This document shows, one piece after another, positions 46,701 through 54,441 of a stretch of 64,000 bases of DNA. Position 1 is the first letter of the stretch; each line of letters begins with the position of its first letter. Source of the DNA: an uncultured Thalassotalea sp. (GTDB lineage: Bacteria; Pseudomonadota; Gammaproteobacteria; Enterobacterales; Alteromonadaceae); assembly GCA_947492575.1 (NCBI GenBank), contig CANLNK010000001.1:372001-436000 (forward strand), in the 5' to 3' direction. Below the pieces are notes generated by a model. It was not told the origin of the DNA and did not search any database. It was given only the letters and a program-made list of their open reading frames with translations. The position numbers were made by a program, and so were the translations under genes.

Positions 46701-47150
46701 TATTTGGGCGACTTTCTTGGCAAGTAACAAACGTTCTTGTGTATCTTTTAAGCTTTGGTCTATCAGATTATATTTGGTAACGTCAATCGAACTGCCGAGC
46801 AATAGCATCGGTTCATTTGCATTATTTTTGTGTACTGAAGCTTTGGATAGAATGAAGCGGATGTCACCCGATGAGGTTTTAATCTTGTGAATATATTCGA
46901 GATGCTGTGTAGATTGAAGATCTTCAAGATAGACACGCTTCATTTGAGCTAAATCACTTGGAACAATAGTGCTTAGCCAATATTTAAAGACGTTCTTTTG
47001 ATTTGAAACTTCGGGATCACATGCGTAAATATCGCACATTGTGCGATCCCACGTTAAATAATGCGTCGTTATATCGAACTGCCATGTGCCTATGCCAACG
47101 TCAGCGAGTGCATCGAAAAAAGTATTCATACGTCCTGTACTATCTAGCAT
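43713..47150 (-). CDS. PAS-PAS-GGDEF-EAL-GGDEF-EAL cyclic-di-GMP enzyme with duplicated output
   Basis: 1145 residues, apparently soluble. Two PAS domains (about 10-128 and 140-255). GGDEF-1 (about 262-430) is canonical: RLGGDEF (343-349), metal-site FIDIDNFKYIND and an RxxD inhibitory site (336-339). EAL-1 (about 440-690) keeps EALVR, FEITES, DDFGTGYSS, EIKID and AEGVE, so an active phosphodiesterase is expected. GGDEF-2 (about 715-870) is altered to GGDGF (785-789) and has Glu for the metal Asp, so it is probably inactive. EAL-2 (about 895-1140) has ESLLR, ELAET, DDFGTGYSS, KLD and AEGVET, largely intact. Start could also be the ATG at 47129. Likely co-transcribed with BLUF. Confidence 0.92.
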   Translation of the reverse strand: MLDSTGRMNTFFDALADVGIGTWQFDITTHYLTWDRTMCDIYACDPEVSNQKNVFKYWLSTIVPSDLAQMKRVYLEDLQSTQHLEYIHKIKTSSGDIRFILSKASVHKNNANEPMLLLGSSIDVTKYNLIDQSLKDTQERLLLAKKVAQIGIWELDLNSNKLVWDDDMFELFGLDENSFTGHYDDWEKLVHPDDLNDAVNDFQLSIKERKPFDSEFRIIRPDGKIRYMFAKAQVILNDIGEAEKCIGVNMDVSEKKETESQVKFLAYHDSLTNLPNRTLAIDRLNQSIAKSARDGLYYSLVFIDIDNFKYINDTLGHNIGDAVLREISKRLQQSVRAQDTVARLGGDEFLVIISALDSTIEAGTVITTHIIEKLQQAIHQPIEAEQHLIDSSASIGITIFKGNKYSAKTLMQQADMAMYNAKESHKGSYHFFNEYMREKMIKHLALEESIKSAIKEDQFVLHFQPKYNSNNRLTGAEALVRWLHPSQGTLFPGDFISTVEGCPLIFDLGYWVIESACQQVVDWQIYDHLSDCHISVNICAKQFSEQAFTDKVKGIVNKYAIPENSLIFEITESLLLDDIEFTINQLIELSKLGIQFSIDDFGTGYSSLAYLKRLPIHEIKIDQSFIHNIENDRADEMIVRTIINLADNFQLSVIAEGVEKKAQMKKLKELGCHQFQGYFFSKPLSNDDFVAFTKVFLNQQTLGNEIDTKNDVFLGIASRRYIFSQLAYWLKQNPTKHYTVLVCEVHQFKGINDGYGIHYGDKLIEAISKRLIKSSPSNALIGRMGGDGFAILLPPEHAELNDAEALAIDLIEILQRPFSIKGSVVVLKASIGIASYPSHGENASDVIHAADIALHSLSESTAQRVAKFNPSDYSNTKQRYQIENDLRYSIVNEKPNLVLGEKSEQFQVLYQPLISLSQKKIVGVESLLRWRHPDRGYMKTERLITAAENIGEIYLLGLWVIKMAIADFSHPSLQSLPLSINISTRQLDHVDQFINDVTQVAEHTGRRCENVRLELAETAAIQTYKHALNKLKSIGFGLALDDFGTGYSSLSVLKNMPFDYAKLDNSFIQSLFRGNSPNDDGNVGVVNAFYSLCHELNIKTIAEGVETQQQAQYMRDLGINECQGYFYTEPLPFHQFLDFYDQFNR

Positions 47151-47491
47151 TTGGCAGTCGTTTCTTGGATACGATATTGGGTAGAGAAATTCTCTGCCAG
47201 TGCTCCTATTAATGCTTAATTTGGGGGAAGTTAATCAAGCTGTGCACCTTGGTTAACTCCCATTGAAAGCTAATGTTGTCAATTGCTGACAGCGTATTAC
47301 TCTCCGTTAATTGTAAGTGTAGTAAAAAAAAAATGAATTTCTAATATTGACGGCATTTTCTTGTAACTAACGTGAACTTGACTGTAAATGATGTTAAGTT
47401 ACCGTTAAGTGGCGAAATAAAGGTGTGAGCAATACTTTGTCTTCACTTTTCCCTGCAATATTCCAATAACGCCTAAACACTTCAAAACAAG
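47151..47491 (-). promoter_or_regulatory. Region upstream of the double GGDEF-EAL gene
   Basis: 341 bases between the cryptochrome stop and the GGDEF-EAL start, with no gene. GTTAAGT occurs twice with an 11-base period (47393-47399, 47404-47410), the spacing bound by OmpR/PhoB-type regulators. TGTCA/TGACA (47277-47281, 47287-47291) is a weak palindrome. A run of ten A lies near 47327. None is strong enough to name. Confidence 0.3.
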
Positions 47492-48988
47492 CTAAGTATT
47501 TGGCCTAACATGCATAGCTAATAGGCGCTGTGCTTCCCGTTTTACACTCGGTTTTTTACGCCACGACCATAATAATTGCTGTGCATGCTTATAACTCTCT
47601 TTGATATCGACAATCGGTGCGGGATAGGTTTTACCAATAGAGAGGCCATACATCATTTGTTCCATTGGTGTTAGCTGCCAAGGTGTGTGAATGAGCTCTG
47701 ATGGCACTTCATTTAGTTCTGGTATCCAAGCTCTGACAAATTCACCTTTCGGATCTTTTTCTTCTCCCTGCTTTACCGGATTATAAATTCGAATCGTGTT
47801 TATGCCGGTAATGCCTGCCTGCATTTGAAACTGGCTGTAGTGAATGCCTGGCTCAAAATCGAGAAACAGGCTGGCGAGGTGTTTAACGCCCAAACGCCAA
47901 TCGATGGCTAAGTGGTGGCACAAAAAACTCACTAACATTGCTCGCATACGAAAGTTGATATATCCCGTCGTATGTAAACAGCGCATACAAGCGTCTACCA
48001 TCGGGTATCCTGTTTGTCCCGTTTTCCATGCAATTAAATGCCGCTGTTGAATATCACCAGAGGACCTTGGCAAATCTTGGTAACCGTTATTAACGGGCTC
48101 AAACTCCATTCGAGACTCACTTTCAAATTTTTGAATGAAGTGACAATGCCAGTGCAGCCTTGAGCTCAAGGCAACCAGTGAGCGACGCCAACCTGGTACT
48201 TGCCAGTGCTGCAATAGGTATTGATAAACTTGTTTAAGACTGATGTTCCCCCAAGCGAGATATGCAGATAACCGAGAGCAATGTTGCTGACTCAAACTAG
48301 GGCTTGATAGTGAGTAAGCATAACTTTTCCCACGCTGTTCAAAAAAAGAGGCTAGCGTTCGCCAAGCTTCGCTTTCACCACCTTTTTGGAATAAGCTTTC
48401 GGCGGAACATTCATCCTTGCTGTTATCAACAGGAAGCCATCGCTGCAGAACTTCTTCGTTATCGCTACTTTGTGAATTTTCAATAGCTAGTGGATGTTGA
48501 TACCAATTGACTTGTGACAAGTCGAAATCCTGAGTTGGAGAACGCATAACACTATCCCAATGCTTGTCCCATTCAGAGCGATTAGTTAAGCCCCTAATGA
48601 CGGCAGCGTAGTTTGATTCGTGCCACTTTACTTTGTTTTCAATACACCATTGGTTGACCGCTTTATCGCGTGAGAAAGTATTCGCAAGCCCCACTTCTTG
48701 ATGAGAAAACAAGGCGCCAATACCGTGCATCTCGTGAATATGATTCAAGTGCGTTGTTAGGTCGCCTTGTGTTATCCACAACGCTGGAATTGGTATTTTT
48801 TTTCTAATGTCTGCTAAAGATTGGGCGACAAAACGCCAGTGGCGGTTTTTGTAATGTGAGTCGTTTACTTGAATATCTTCAAAGCAATAGAAAAGTACAA
48901 CAGGTAACCTTGTTTGGGCGGCGAGAACAAGCGGTTCATGGTCACTTAACCTGAGGTCTCGTTTCAGCCAAACTAAAGCAATACTCAC
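47492..48988 (-). CDS. Cryptochrome/photolyase-family FAD protein
   Basis: 498 residues, typical length. The N-terminal photolyase domain (about 1-165, ALVWLKRDLRLSDHEPLVLAA) is the antenna-chromophore Rossmann part. The C-terminal FAD-binding domain (about 210-480) has WHCHFIQKFE, TGYPMVDACMRCLHTTGYINFRMRAM, HHLAIDWRLG and the FAD-loop FEPGIHYSQFQMQ. The family uses blue light to repair cyclobutane dimers or to signal. Compared with E. coli PhrB, parts such as the INTIRIYNPVKQ segment point to a separate bacterial cryptochrome-like subgroup, so repair activity is not certain. Same strand as the GGDEF-EAL and BLUF genes. Confidence 0.88.
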   Translation of the reverse strand: MSIALVWLKRDLRLSDHEPLVLAAQTRLPVVLFYCFEDIQVNDSHYKNRHWRFVAQSLADIRKKIPIPALWITQGDLTTHLNHIHEMHGIGALFSHQEVGLANTFSRDKAVNQWCIENKVKWHESNYAAVIRGLTNRSEWDKHWDSVMRSPTQDFDLSQVNWYQHPLAIENSQSSDNEEVLQRWLPVDNSKDECSAESLFQKGGESEAWRTLASFFEQRGKSYAYSLSSPSLSQQHCSRLSAYLAWGNISLKQVYQYLLQHWQVPGWRRSLVALSSRLHWHCHFIQKFESESRMEFEPVNNGYQDLPRSSGDIQQRHLIAWKTGQTGYPMVDACMRCLHTTGYINFRMRAMLVSFLCHHLAIDWRLGVKHLASLFLDFEPGIHYSQFQMQAGITGINTIRIYNPVKQGEEKDPKGEFVRAWIPELNEVPSELIHTPWQLTPMEQMMYGLSIGKTYPAPIVDIKESYKHAQQLLWSWRKKPSVKREAQRLLAMHVRPNT

Positions 48989-49273
48989 AAACGCCTCTCA
49001 ACATTTCCTAACACAAAATCTGTGTTGGAATTATGCCCGAAAACATGAAAACTTAATGTGAATGTACTAGTACTTAGCGTTTGAGGATCACTTTTCAGTA
49101 TTTGAAGACCTAAAGGTGTAATGATGGCTAACAATGCTTTAGCGTTTGAAGTCGCACATTTATAGCTTTTCTTATCTTCTTACAAAATGGCAATAAATTT
49201 GTCGTCTTTTACTTGCGCAGATTCGGTTTATGGACATTACTTATTAAGTGCTTTCAACCACTTGAACTACTTA

Positions 49274-50824
49274 ATGATTCGCTTTCTTCGCAGCTACAAA
49301 ATTGCCAGCAAAGTTCCATTTTTTCTAGCTGTTGTTATTTTTTTTCCAGTACTTTTGGCAATCGTTGCCAATAACATAGCGTCCAATATTCATGAAAGTA
49401 ATAAAGAGATATACGAAAACTACCTCTATAGCATCGTAAATATGACGGCTGCAAGACAGCAAATTTATCAAGAGTATGTATTGCTTAAGAGTCACATCAT
49501 CGACATAGAATCTGAAGCTATGCTTCGTCATGAAGGTGATATTGCAGAAGCTCAGGAAATTTTGGATGCAGCGCTCAATTTATTTGTTTTTACAGTGGCC
49601 GCTGAGGATGAGCCAGAATCGCTCAAGAGCTTTAGGAAAACGCTAGAGCAGCAACGAAAAGTCAGAGATAGCGTACTAGAGTTAAGCGCCACTAATCGTG
49701 ACATTGAAGCTGACCACATTATCAATACTCAATACAAAGCGCTATTTAATGTGCTTATTGAGCAAATGGCAGACTTGGTCATCGAAAGTATTGAAGGGGC
49801 GGAGCAATACTATGTTGAAAGCACTGAATATTATCAAGACATGAAGCAAATGATTTACTTGGTGACCGGTGTTGTCATACTCACTTCAGTTATTGTTGGC
49901 TGGCTGATCATGGCAACGATTGTTCGACCGATTACCACTGTCGAGCAGGGCATTAGCAAAATAAAGAATTCTAAAGATCTAAAAACACAGCTTGCCGAAA
50001 TCGGTGACGACGAAATTACCAGTTTGAGCCACTCTTTTAATTTAATGTTAGGGGCGCTAGAAAAAGCCCAAGAGCAAATACTTAGAAGTGAGAAGCTTGC
50101 TTCACTCGGAGCCCTAGTTGCGGGTGTCTCGCATGAAATTAATACTCCGATTGGCATTGCGGTCACCATGGGGTCTACTTTTGAGCAGAGAGTAAAAACA
50201 TTTGTAGAGAAGCTTAGGACGGGCAAGGTGCGGCGCTCTGACATTGATAATTTTGAAAAACAAACCCTCGAAGGATTAGTTATTCTATTGCAGTCACTGG
50301 ATAAGGCGGCAGCTCTTATTAGTAGCTTTAAACAAGTCGCGGTAGACCAAACCAGCGAAGAAAAACGCAGTTTTAAATTAGTAAACTTAGTCGACGAGGT
50401 GGTGCTAACGCTTAATCACCAAATAAAAAAAACTGATATTCTATGCATTTGTGATATTTCCGAAGACATAGAGCTAGAGAGTTATCCGGGACCACTTGGT
50501 CAAGTCATCACTAATCTGTTTAACAATGCCCTAATACATGGTTTTGAAAATCAACATCAAGGAGAAATTAGAATTGCCGCTAAGCAATTTGGCGACATGG
50601 TTGAAATAACGGTCAGTGACAATGGCAAAGGTATAGCTGAGGAACATATCGGTAAAGTGTTTGACCCTTTTTACACGACGAAACTAGGGCAAGGTGGTTC
50701 AGGTCTTGGCCTTAATATCATCTTTAATATTGTTAGTGGTGTTCTCAGCGGGACAATTGATATGAACAGTAAAGTCGGTGTAGGGACGGTCTTCACCGTG
50801 AAAATACCGAGCATCGCACATTAA
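49274..50824 (+). CDS. Membrane sensor histidine kinase with HAMP domain
   Basis: 516 residues from the ATG at 49274; an in-frame ATG at 49187 would add 29 residues without signal character, and neither has a good ribosome site. Membrane helix 1 (about 14-36), an extracytoplasmic helical domain (about 37-195), helix 2 (about 197-218), HAMP (about 219-272, TIVRPITTVEQGISKIK), then the kinase core with His287 (VAGVSHEINTPIG). The HATPase domain has NLFNNALIHG, DNGKGI and GGSGLGLNIIFNIVSG. The NTPIG form of the H-box is that of the NtrB-like HK4 group. No response regulator is adjacent, so the partner is unknown. Divergent from the cryptochrome gene. Confidence 0.88.
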   Translation: MIRFLRSYKIASKVPFFLAVVIFFPVLLAIVANNIASNIHESNKEIYENYLYSIVNMTAARQQIYQEYVLLKSHIIDIESEAMLRHEGDIAEAQEILDAALNLFVFTVAAEDEPESLKSFRKTLEQQRKVRDSVLELSATNRDIEADHIINTQYKALFNVLIEQMADLVIESIEGAEQYYVESTEYYQDMKQMIYLVTGVVILTSVIVGWLIMATIVRPITTVEQGISKIKNSKDLKTQLAEIGDDEITSLSHSFNLMLGALEKAQEQILRSEKLASLGALVAGVSHEINTPIGIAVTMGSTFEQRVKTFVEKLRTGKVRRSDIDNFEKQTLEGLVILLQSLDKAAALISSFKQVAVDQTSEEKRSFKLVNLVDEVVLTLNHQIKKTDILCICDISEDIELESYPGPLGQVITNLFNNALIHGFENQHQGEIRIAAKQFGDMVEITVSDNGKGIAEEHIGKVFDPFYTTKLGQGGSGLGLNIIFNIVSGVLSGTIDMNSKVGVGTVFTVKIPSIAH

Positions 50825-51077
50825 AAGAATATTAATCACGATTTTATTTAATAGATTAACGACGATTTGGAGGCTAGTTCCTGAATCAAGCAGAGCCTAA
50901 ACCTTTGGTTTATTCAGTGACAAAGGTTTATGACGTTGTTACACGCAACATTATAACGGCTAAAGTTGTTGAATTAATAAACGATTGTGGCATTTTAGAG
51001 AGACGACATTGTTAATGCATAAAATCTAGCTCAAATACAAGCTGTCGTGCATCGCTCATGGAATTTAGAGACATTAT

Positions 51078-52145
51078 ATGTTTATTGATAGAGTAAAGTA
51101 CGCGATTACCCAAAAAGCATCATTTCTTATATTCATAATTACCTTAATGGCAACGATTATAAGGCCAATATTTATAGATCAAGATGTTATCTTTACCTAT
51201 ATAGGCATAATCAATACGGTAGTGCTGGGGTTAGTTTTTTTATACATCAGGTTTTCAAATGCTCAGCATTGGCACCCCATGTTTTTTGTCATGATTGGTT
51301 TAGTTGTACTAATACCCATCGCTCTGGTTTCAGGAGGAGTAAATAGCCAGTTTGCGTTTTTATTCCCTATTATCCCTGTCTTCATCGCCTTGGTCAGCAG
51401 CCCACAATATACTTGGGCTTCCACCTTTGTTGTTATTTTGGTAATAATTTCACTGTTCTTGTCTACTGAATTTGTTCCTGACTTTACCTACGAAAATGTC
51501 CCTTCAAGCAAGGCTGAATCTAGAGCGCTATGGCTATGTTTTTCCGTTATGTTGTCAGCGAAATTTGGTATCGAATTTAATCGTATTAACTACGCGCTAG
51601 GTAACAAACTAAGCGAACAGGCAGAAATTGATATGTTGACGGGAATTGCCAATCGTCGCTGTGCCATGTCTTATTTAAGTACTGCATTAGATAGTGCTAA
51701 AGATACACAGAGTACATTAGCAGTAATGATCATTGATTTAGACCACTTTAAATCTATAAATGATACCTATGGCCACTTAGTTGGGGACGCATGCCTTAAG
51801 TCTGCAGCGCAGTCGATATCGTCAAGTTTGCGAAGCGATACTGACTTGTCAGGTCGGTATGGTGGTGAAGAGTTTATTGTCGTCATCAAAGACGTCACTG
51901 CGGTTGATGCGCACAAAATAGCCGACAAAATACGCTCTTCAATCGAAAAAAATGCCGTAAGTCTTGATTCAAAAGAAATTATCAAACTTTCGGCAACAGT
52001 AGGCGTTGCCGTCGATGATGGGACAAATTTAGATTCTGTTGAGAAATTTGTTGAGCAAGCTGATGTCGCTTTATATCAAGGTAAAAGGGAAGGACGCAAT
52101 CGAGTTGTTCTGGTTGATAAGGTGCAACAAGCACCATCGTCTTAG
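51078..52145 (+). CDS. Membrane diguanylate cyclase (GGDEF)
   Basis: 355 residues. Five or six hydrophobic helices (about 12-165) without a recognisable sensor domain are followed by a GGDEF domain (about 185-345). LTGIANRR, MIIDLDHFKSINDTYGH and RYGGEEF (Gly262-Phe266) are all intact, so it should make cyclic-di-GMP from two GTP at the inner membrane. The inhibitory RxxD site is not canonical: Ser253 stands where Arg is expected before Asp256. It lies 253 bases after the HAMP kinase on the same strand. It adds to the cyclic-di-GMP set encoded in this neighbourhood. Confidence 0.92.
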   Translation: MFIDRVKYAITQKASFLIFIITLMATIIRPIFIDQDVIFTYIGIINTVVLGLVFLYIRFSNAQHWHPMFFVMIGLVVLIPIALVSGGVNSQFAFLFPIIPVFIALVSSPQYTWASTFVVILVIISLFLSTEFVPDFTYENVPSSKAESRALWLCFSVMLSAKFGIEFNRINYALGNKLSEQAEIDMLTGIANRRCAMSYLSTALDSAKDTQSTLAVMIIDLDHFKSINDTYGHLVGDACLKSAAQSISSSLRSDTDLSGRYGGEEFIVVIKDVTAVDAHKIADKIRSSIEKNAVSLDSKEIIKLSATVGVAVDDGTNLDSVEKFVEQADVALYQGKREGRNRVVLVDKVQQAPSS

Positions 52146-52166
52146 GCTTAACGTGGTCAACTTTTG

Positions 52167-52571
52167 CTAACGACATATATCATTATCACAAGCGGCAGTT
52201 TGACAAAGCTTAAAGTTTTGAAAATGGCTAAAGCCAATAAGTAATGTGCCCAATGCTGTAAGAGCTTTTTCAATGACTTCATTTTGGAAAATACCACCAA
52301 GTACAAGCGCCAATACTAACAGGGTTAAACCAATACCACCCAGCATGACCACTTTAATTTGTTTATGACGCTTACAGCCTATAGTAAGCGCATAAATGCT
52401 AGTAGGGAAAACCGCCATAACCAGCCATAGGTGAAAAGACTCATCTGTAAACGCCATAGCGGCAACACTAGGCACTACGGCAATTAATAATGGCACTGCT
52501 AAGCAATGCAGCAGACAGAGCATAGATAGACTTATCGCTACCTTGTCAGTAGCAATGCTAGATACTTTCAT
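52167..52571 (-). CDS. MerC-domain inner-membrane protein, probably Zur-controlled
   Basis: 134 residues. I use the ATG at 52571, seven bases after AAGGTG; an in-frame ATG eight codons upstream lacks this. Four membrane helices. The MerC-type motif CLLHCLAVPLL lies in helix 1, and a second Cys-rich part is at the end (KLCQTAACDNDICR). MerC proteins were named for mercury uptake, but many family members outside mer operons sit in zinc-responsive regulons. Here no mer gene is near, and a perfect 20-base palindrome matching the Zur operator type lies 57 bases upstream. A role in metal (zinc) handling is therefore more likely than mercury transport. That is inference. Confidence 0.82.
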   Translation of the reverse strand: MKVSSIATDKVAISLSMLCLLHCLAVPLLIAVVPSVAAMAFTDESFHLWLVMAVFPTSIYALTIGCKRHKQIKVVMLGGIGLTLLVLALVLGGIFQNEVIEKALTALGTLLIGFSHFQNFKLCQTAACDNDICR

Positions 52572-52627
52572 TAATTTCACCTTGCATACACGCAAACAAA
52601 AGCGCGTTAATAATTTTTTTTTGAATT

Positions 52628-52647
52628 TGTTATGTTATAACATAACA
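52628..52647. promoter_or_regulatory. Zur-box-like perfect palindrome
   Basis: TGTTATGTTATAACATAACA is a perfect 20-base palindrome with the GTTAT..ATAAC core typical of zinc uptake repressor (Zur) operators in gammaproteobacteria. It lies 57 bases upstream of the MerC-like gene and contains a TATAAC that could be its -10 box. The divergent PhoX-type gene starts 200 bases away. Confidence 0.72.
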
Positions 52648-52846
52648 CTTGTGAGTTGTGCCGTCATCAAGTTTTACCATAGAACAGGCAGCTTTTATGA
52701 AGTTCATCAAATGGTAACAACGGGAGGTTAGGTTTACGCAGAGCGATTAATGCTAGCGTTAATTAAACAACATTAGCCATTTTACGCCAGCGTTAAATTT
52801 GAGCAGATAGCAAACAATAAATAGTTTTATAGTGGTAAATAATAAT

Positions 52847-54262
52847 ATGAGTCGTTCTGAACAAAACGAAAATTCTGTATCTCCTTCTGCAGTTGAACAG
52901 CAAAGCCGAGAAGGTGTTTCTCGACGTAAATTTATGATTGGTGCAGGTGCGCTGGCGTTCTCAGGGCTTGCTTCTAGTGTGCTAGGTAAGCAGATTTCAT
53001 TGTCAGATATGCCTTTGAGCAAGGGATTTGGTCCATTAATCGCCGACTCTGAAAAACTCTTAGATTTACCGGCGGGATTCAGCTACAGCGTTATTTCGTC
53101 ACTTGGCAATGTGATGTCTGACGGCTTTCATGTTCCCGACAGAGCTGATGGTATGGGGTGTCTGCCATTGACTGAAGATACCGTAGCGCTTATTCGCAAT
53201 CATGAGTTGAAGCCTAAACACCTCAAGACGTCTCCAAAGTCTATTCAGCAACATAAAACAGCAAATACATATGGGCAGAATGCCGAAGGAATAGCCTTAC
53301 CAGGCGGTACTTCTACCATTATTTACAACGTTAAAAACAAACGCGTTGAAAAAGAGTTTTTAAGCTTAGTCGGTACCATTCGAAATTGTGCAGGTGGTAT
53401 TACGCCTTGGGGGACGTGGTTAAGCTGTGAAGAGTCGGTAACTAAAGTTGGCAGTGAATCAAATAAAGACCACGGTTATATTTTCGAAGTACCTGCAACA
53501 GCGACAGGCGTTATTGAAGCCAAGCCGCTCTTTGCTATGGGACGATTCAACCACGAAGCAGCCGCAGTAGACCCAAAAACCGGCATTGTGTATTTAACCG
53601 AAGATCGCGGTGACAGTCTGTTTTACCGTTTTATTCCAAACGTCTATGGTGAGCTAGATAAAGGTGGCCAATTACAGGCGCTTAAGCTCAAAGGCATGGC
53701 TAAATTTGATTCGCGTAACTGGGATAAAAAACGTATTTCCCTTGGAGATTGGCATCAAGCTGAGTGGATCGATTTAGACCAGCCAGAAAGCCCTAATGAT
53801 GACTTGCGTAATCGAGGATATGAAGCTGGAGCTACACTATTTGCCCGTGGTGAGGGGATTCATTGGGGGGAAGGTGAACTCTATTTTTGCTGTACCAACG
53901 GTGGTGAAAAGCAACTGGGGCAAATTATGCGTTTTCAGCCTGATAGTAACGATGTTGCTGGCGGACGATTACAGTTGTTCTTGGAAAGTGAAGACGAAAC
54001 TTTATACAACTTCGGTGACAATTTAACAGTTACGCCATTTGGCCACTTGATTGTGTGTGAAGATCAGTACACAGACGTTGTTGATAATCATCTACGTGGT
54101 GTTACACCAGACGGTAAACTTTATAACTTCGCTAAATTGCGCGCGCAAACTGAGCTTGCTGGCGCTTGTTTTTCACCTGACGGCAAGACACTATTTGTAA
54201 ATGTTTATTCCCCTACCAAAACATTAGCTATTACAGGCCCTTGGGATAGCTTTCTAGGCTAA
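52847..54262 (+). CDS. PhoX-family (DUF839) Tat-exported phosphatase
   Basis: 471 residues from the ATG at 52847; an in-frame GTG lies 15 bases upstream. The twin-arginine signal SRRKFMIGAGALAFSGLASS (25-44) means export after folding, presumably with cofactors in place. The PF05787 (PhoX/DUF839) body shows LPAGFSYSV, GMGCLP, the RNHE motif (LIRNHE), GTIRNCAGGITPWGTWLSCEE and NHEAAAVDP. PhoX enzymes are calcium/iron-dependent alkaline phosphatases of the periplasm that release phosphate from organic esters in phosphate-poor seawater. Several DUF839 members are not proven phosphatases, so activity is likely but not certain. The stop codon lies inside a 12-base tandem repeat. Confidence 0.87.
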   Translation: MSRSEQNENSVSPSAVEQQSREGVSRRKFMIGAGALAFSGLASSVLGKQISLSDMPLSKGFGPLIADSEKLLDLPAGFSYSVISSLGNVMSDGFHVPDRADGMGCLPLTEDTVALIRNHELKPKHLKTSPKSIQQHKTANTYGQNAEGIALPGGTSTIIYNVKNKRVEKEFLSLVGTIRNCAGGITPWGTWLSCEESVTKVGSESNKDHGYIFEVPATATGVIEAKPLFAMGRFNHEAAAVDPKTGIVYLTEDRGDSLFYRFIPNVYGELDKGGQLQALKLKGMAKFDSRNWDKKRISLGDWHQAEWIDLDQPESPNDDLRNRGYEAGATLFARGEGIHWGEGELYFCCTNGGEKQLGQIMRFQPDSNDVAGGRLQLFLESEDETLYNFGDNLTVTPFGHLIVCEDQYTDVVDNHLRGVTPDGKLYNFAKLRAQTELAGACFSPDGKTLFVNVYSPTKTLAITGPWDSFLG

Positions 54263-54294
54263 GGCTTAAGCTAAGGTTTAAGCTAAGGTTTAAG
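54259..54294 (+). repeat. 12-bp tandem repeat overlapping the phoX-like stop codon
   Basis: CTAAGGCTTAAG (54259-54270), CTAAGGTTTAAG (54271-54282) and CTAAGGTTTAAG (54283-54294). The TAA stop codon of the PhoX-type gene (54260-54262) lies inside the first unit. Confidence 0.85.
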
Positions 54295-54314
54295 TTAACG
54301 CTAAATTAGCTACG

Positions 54315-54334
54315 TGCGCCGTGTATCCGGCGCA
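54315..54334. terminator. Short GC-rich hairpin after the phoX-like gene
   Basis: TGCGCCG (54315-54321) and CGGCGCA (54328-54334), six-base loop. No T-run follows, so termination here would be weak or factor-assisted. Confidence 0.4.
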
Positions 54335-54441
54335 TCAAGCGATCGCAAGCTTATACTTTTTCGTATTAACAGACTATACAGTGCTATGTTTATGCACAAA
54401 GTGTGTTGAACATATCGGTTCAGTTTTTAGAGAGGTATGTG

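Noticed and set aside
52167-52571. Mercury-resistance operon member
   Set aside because: No merR, merT, merP or merA is nearby, and the upstream palindrome is of Zur type.
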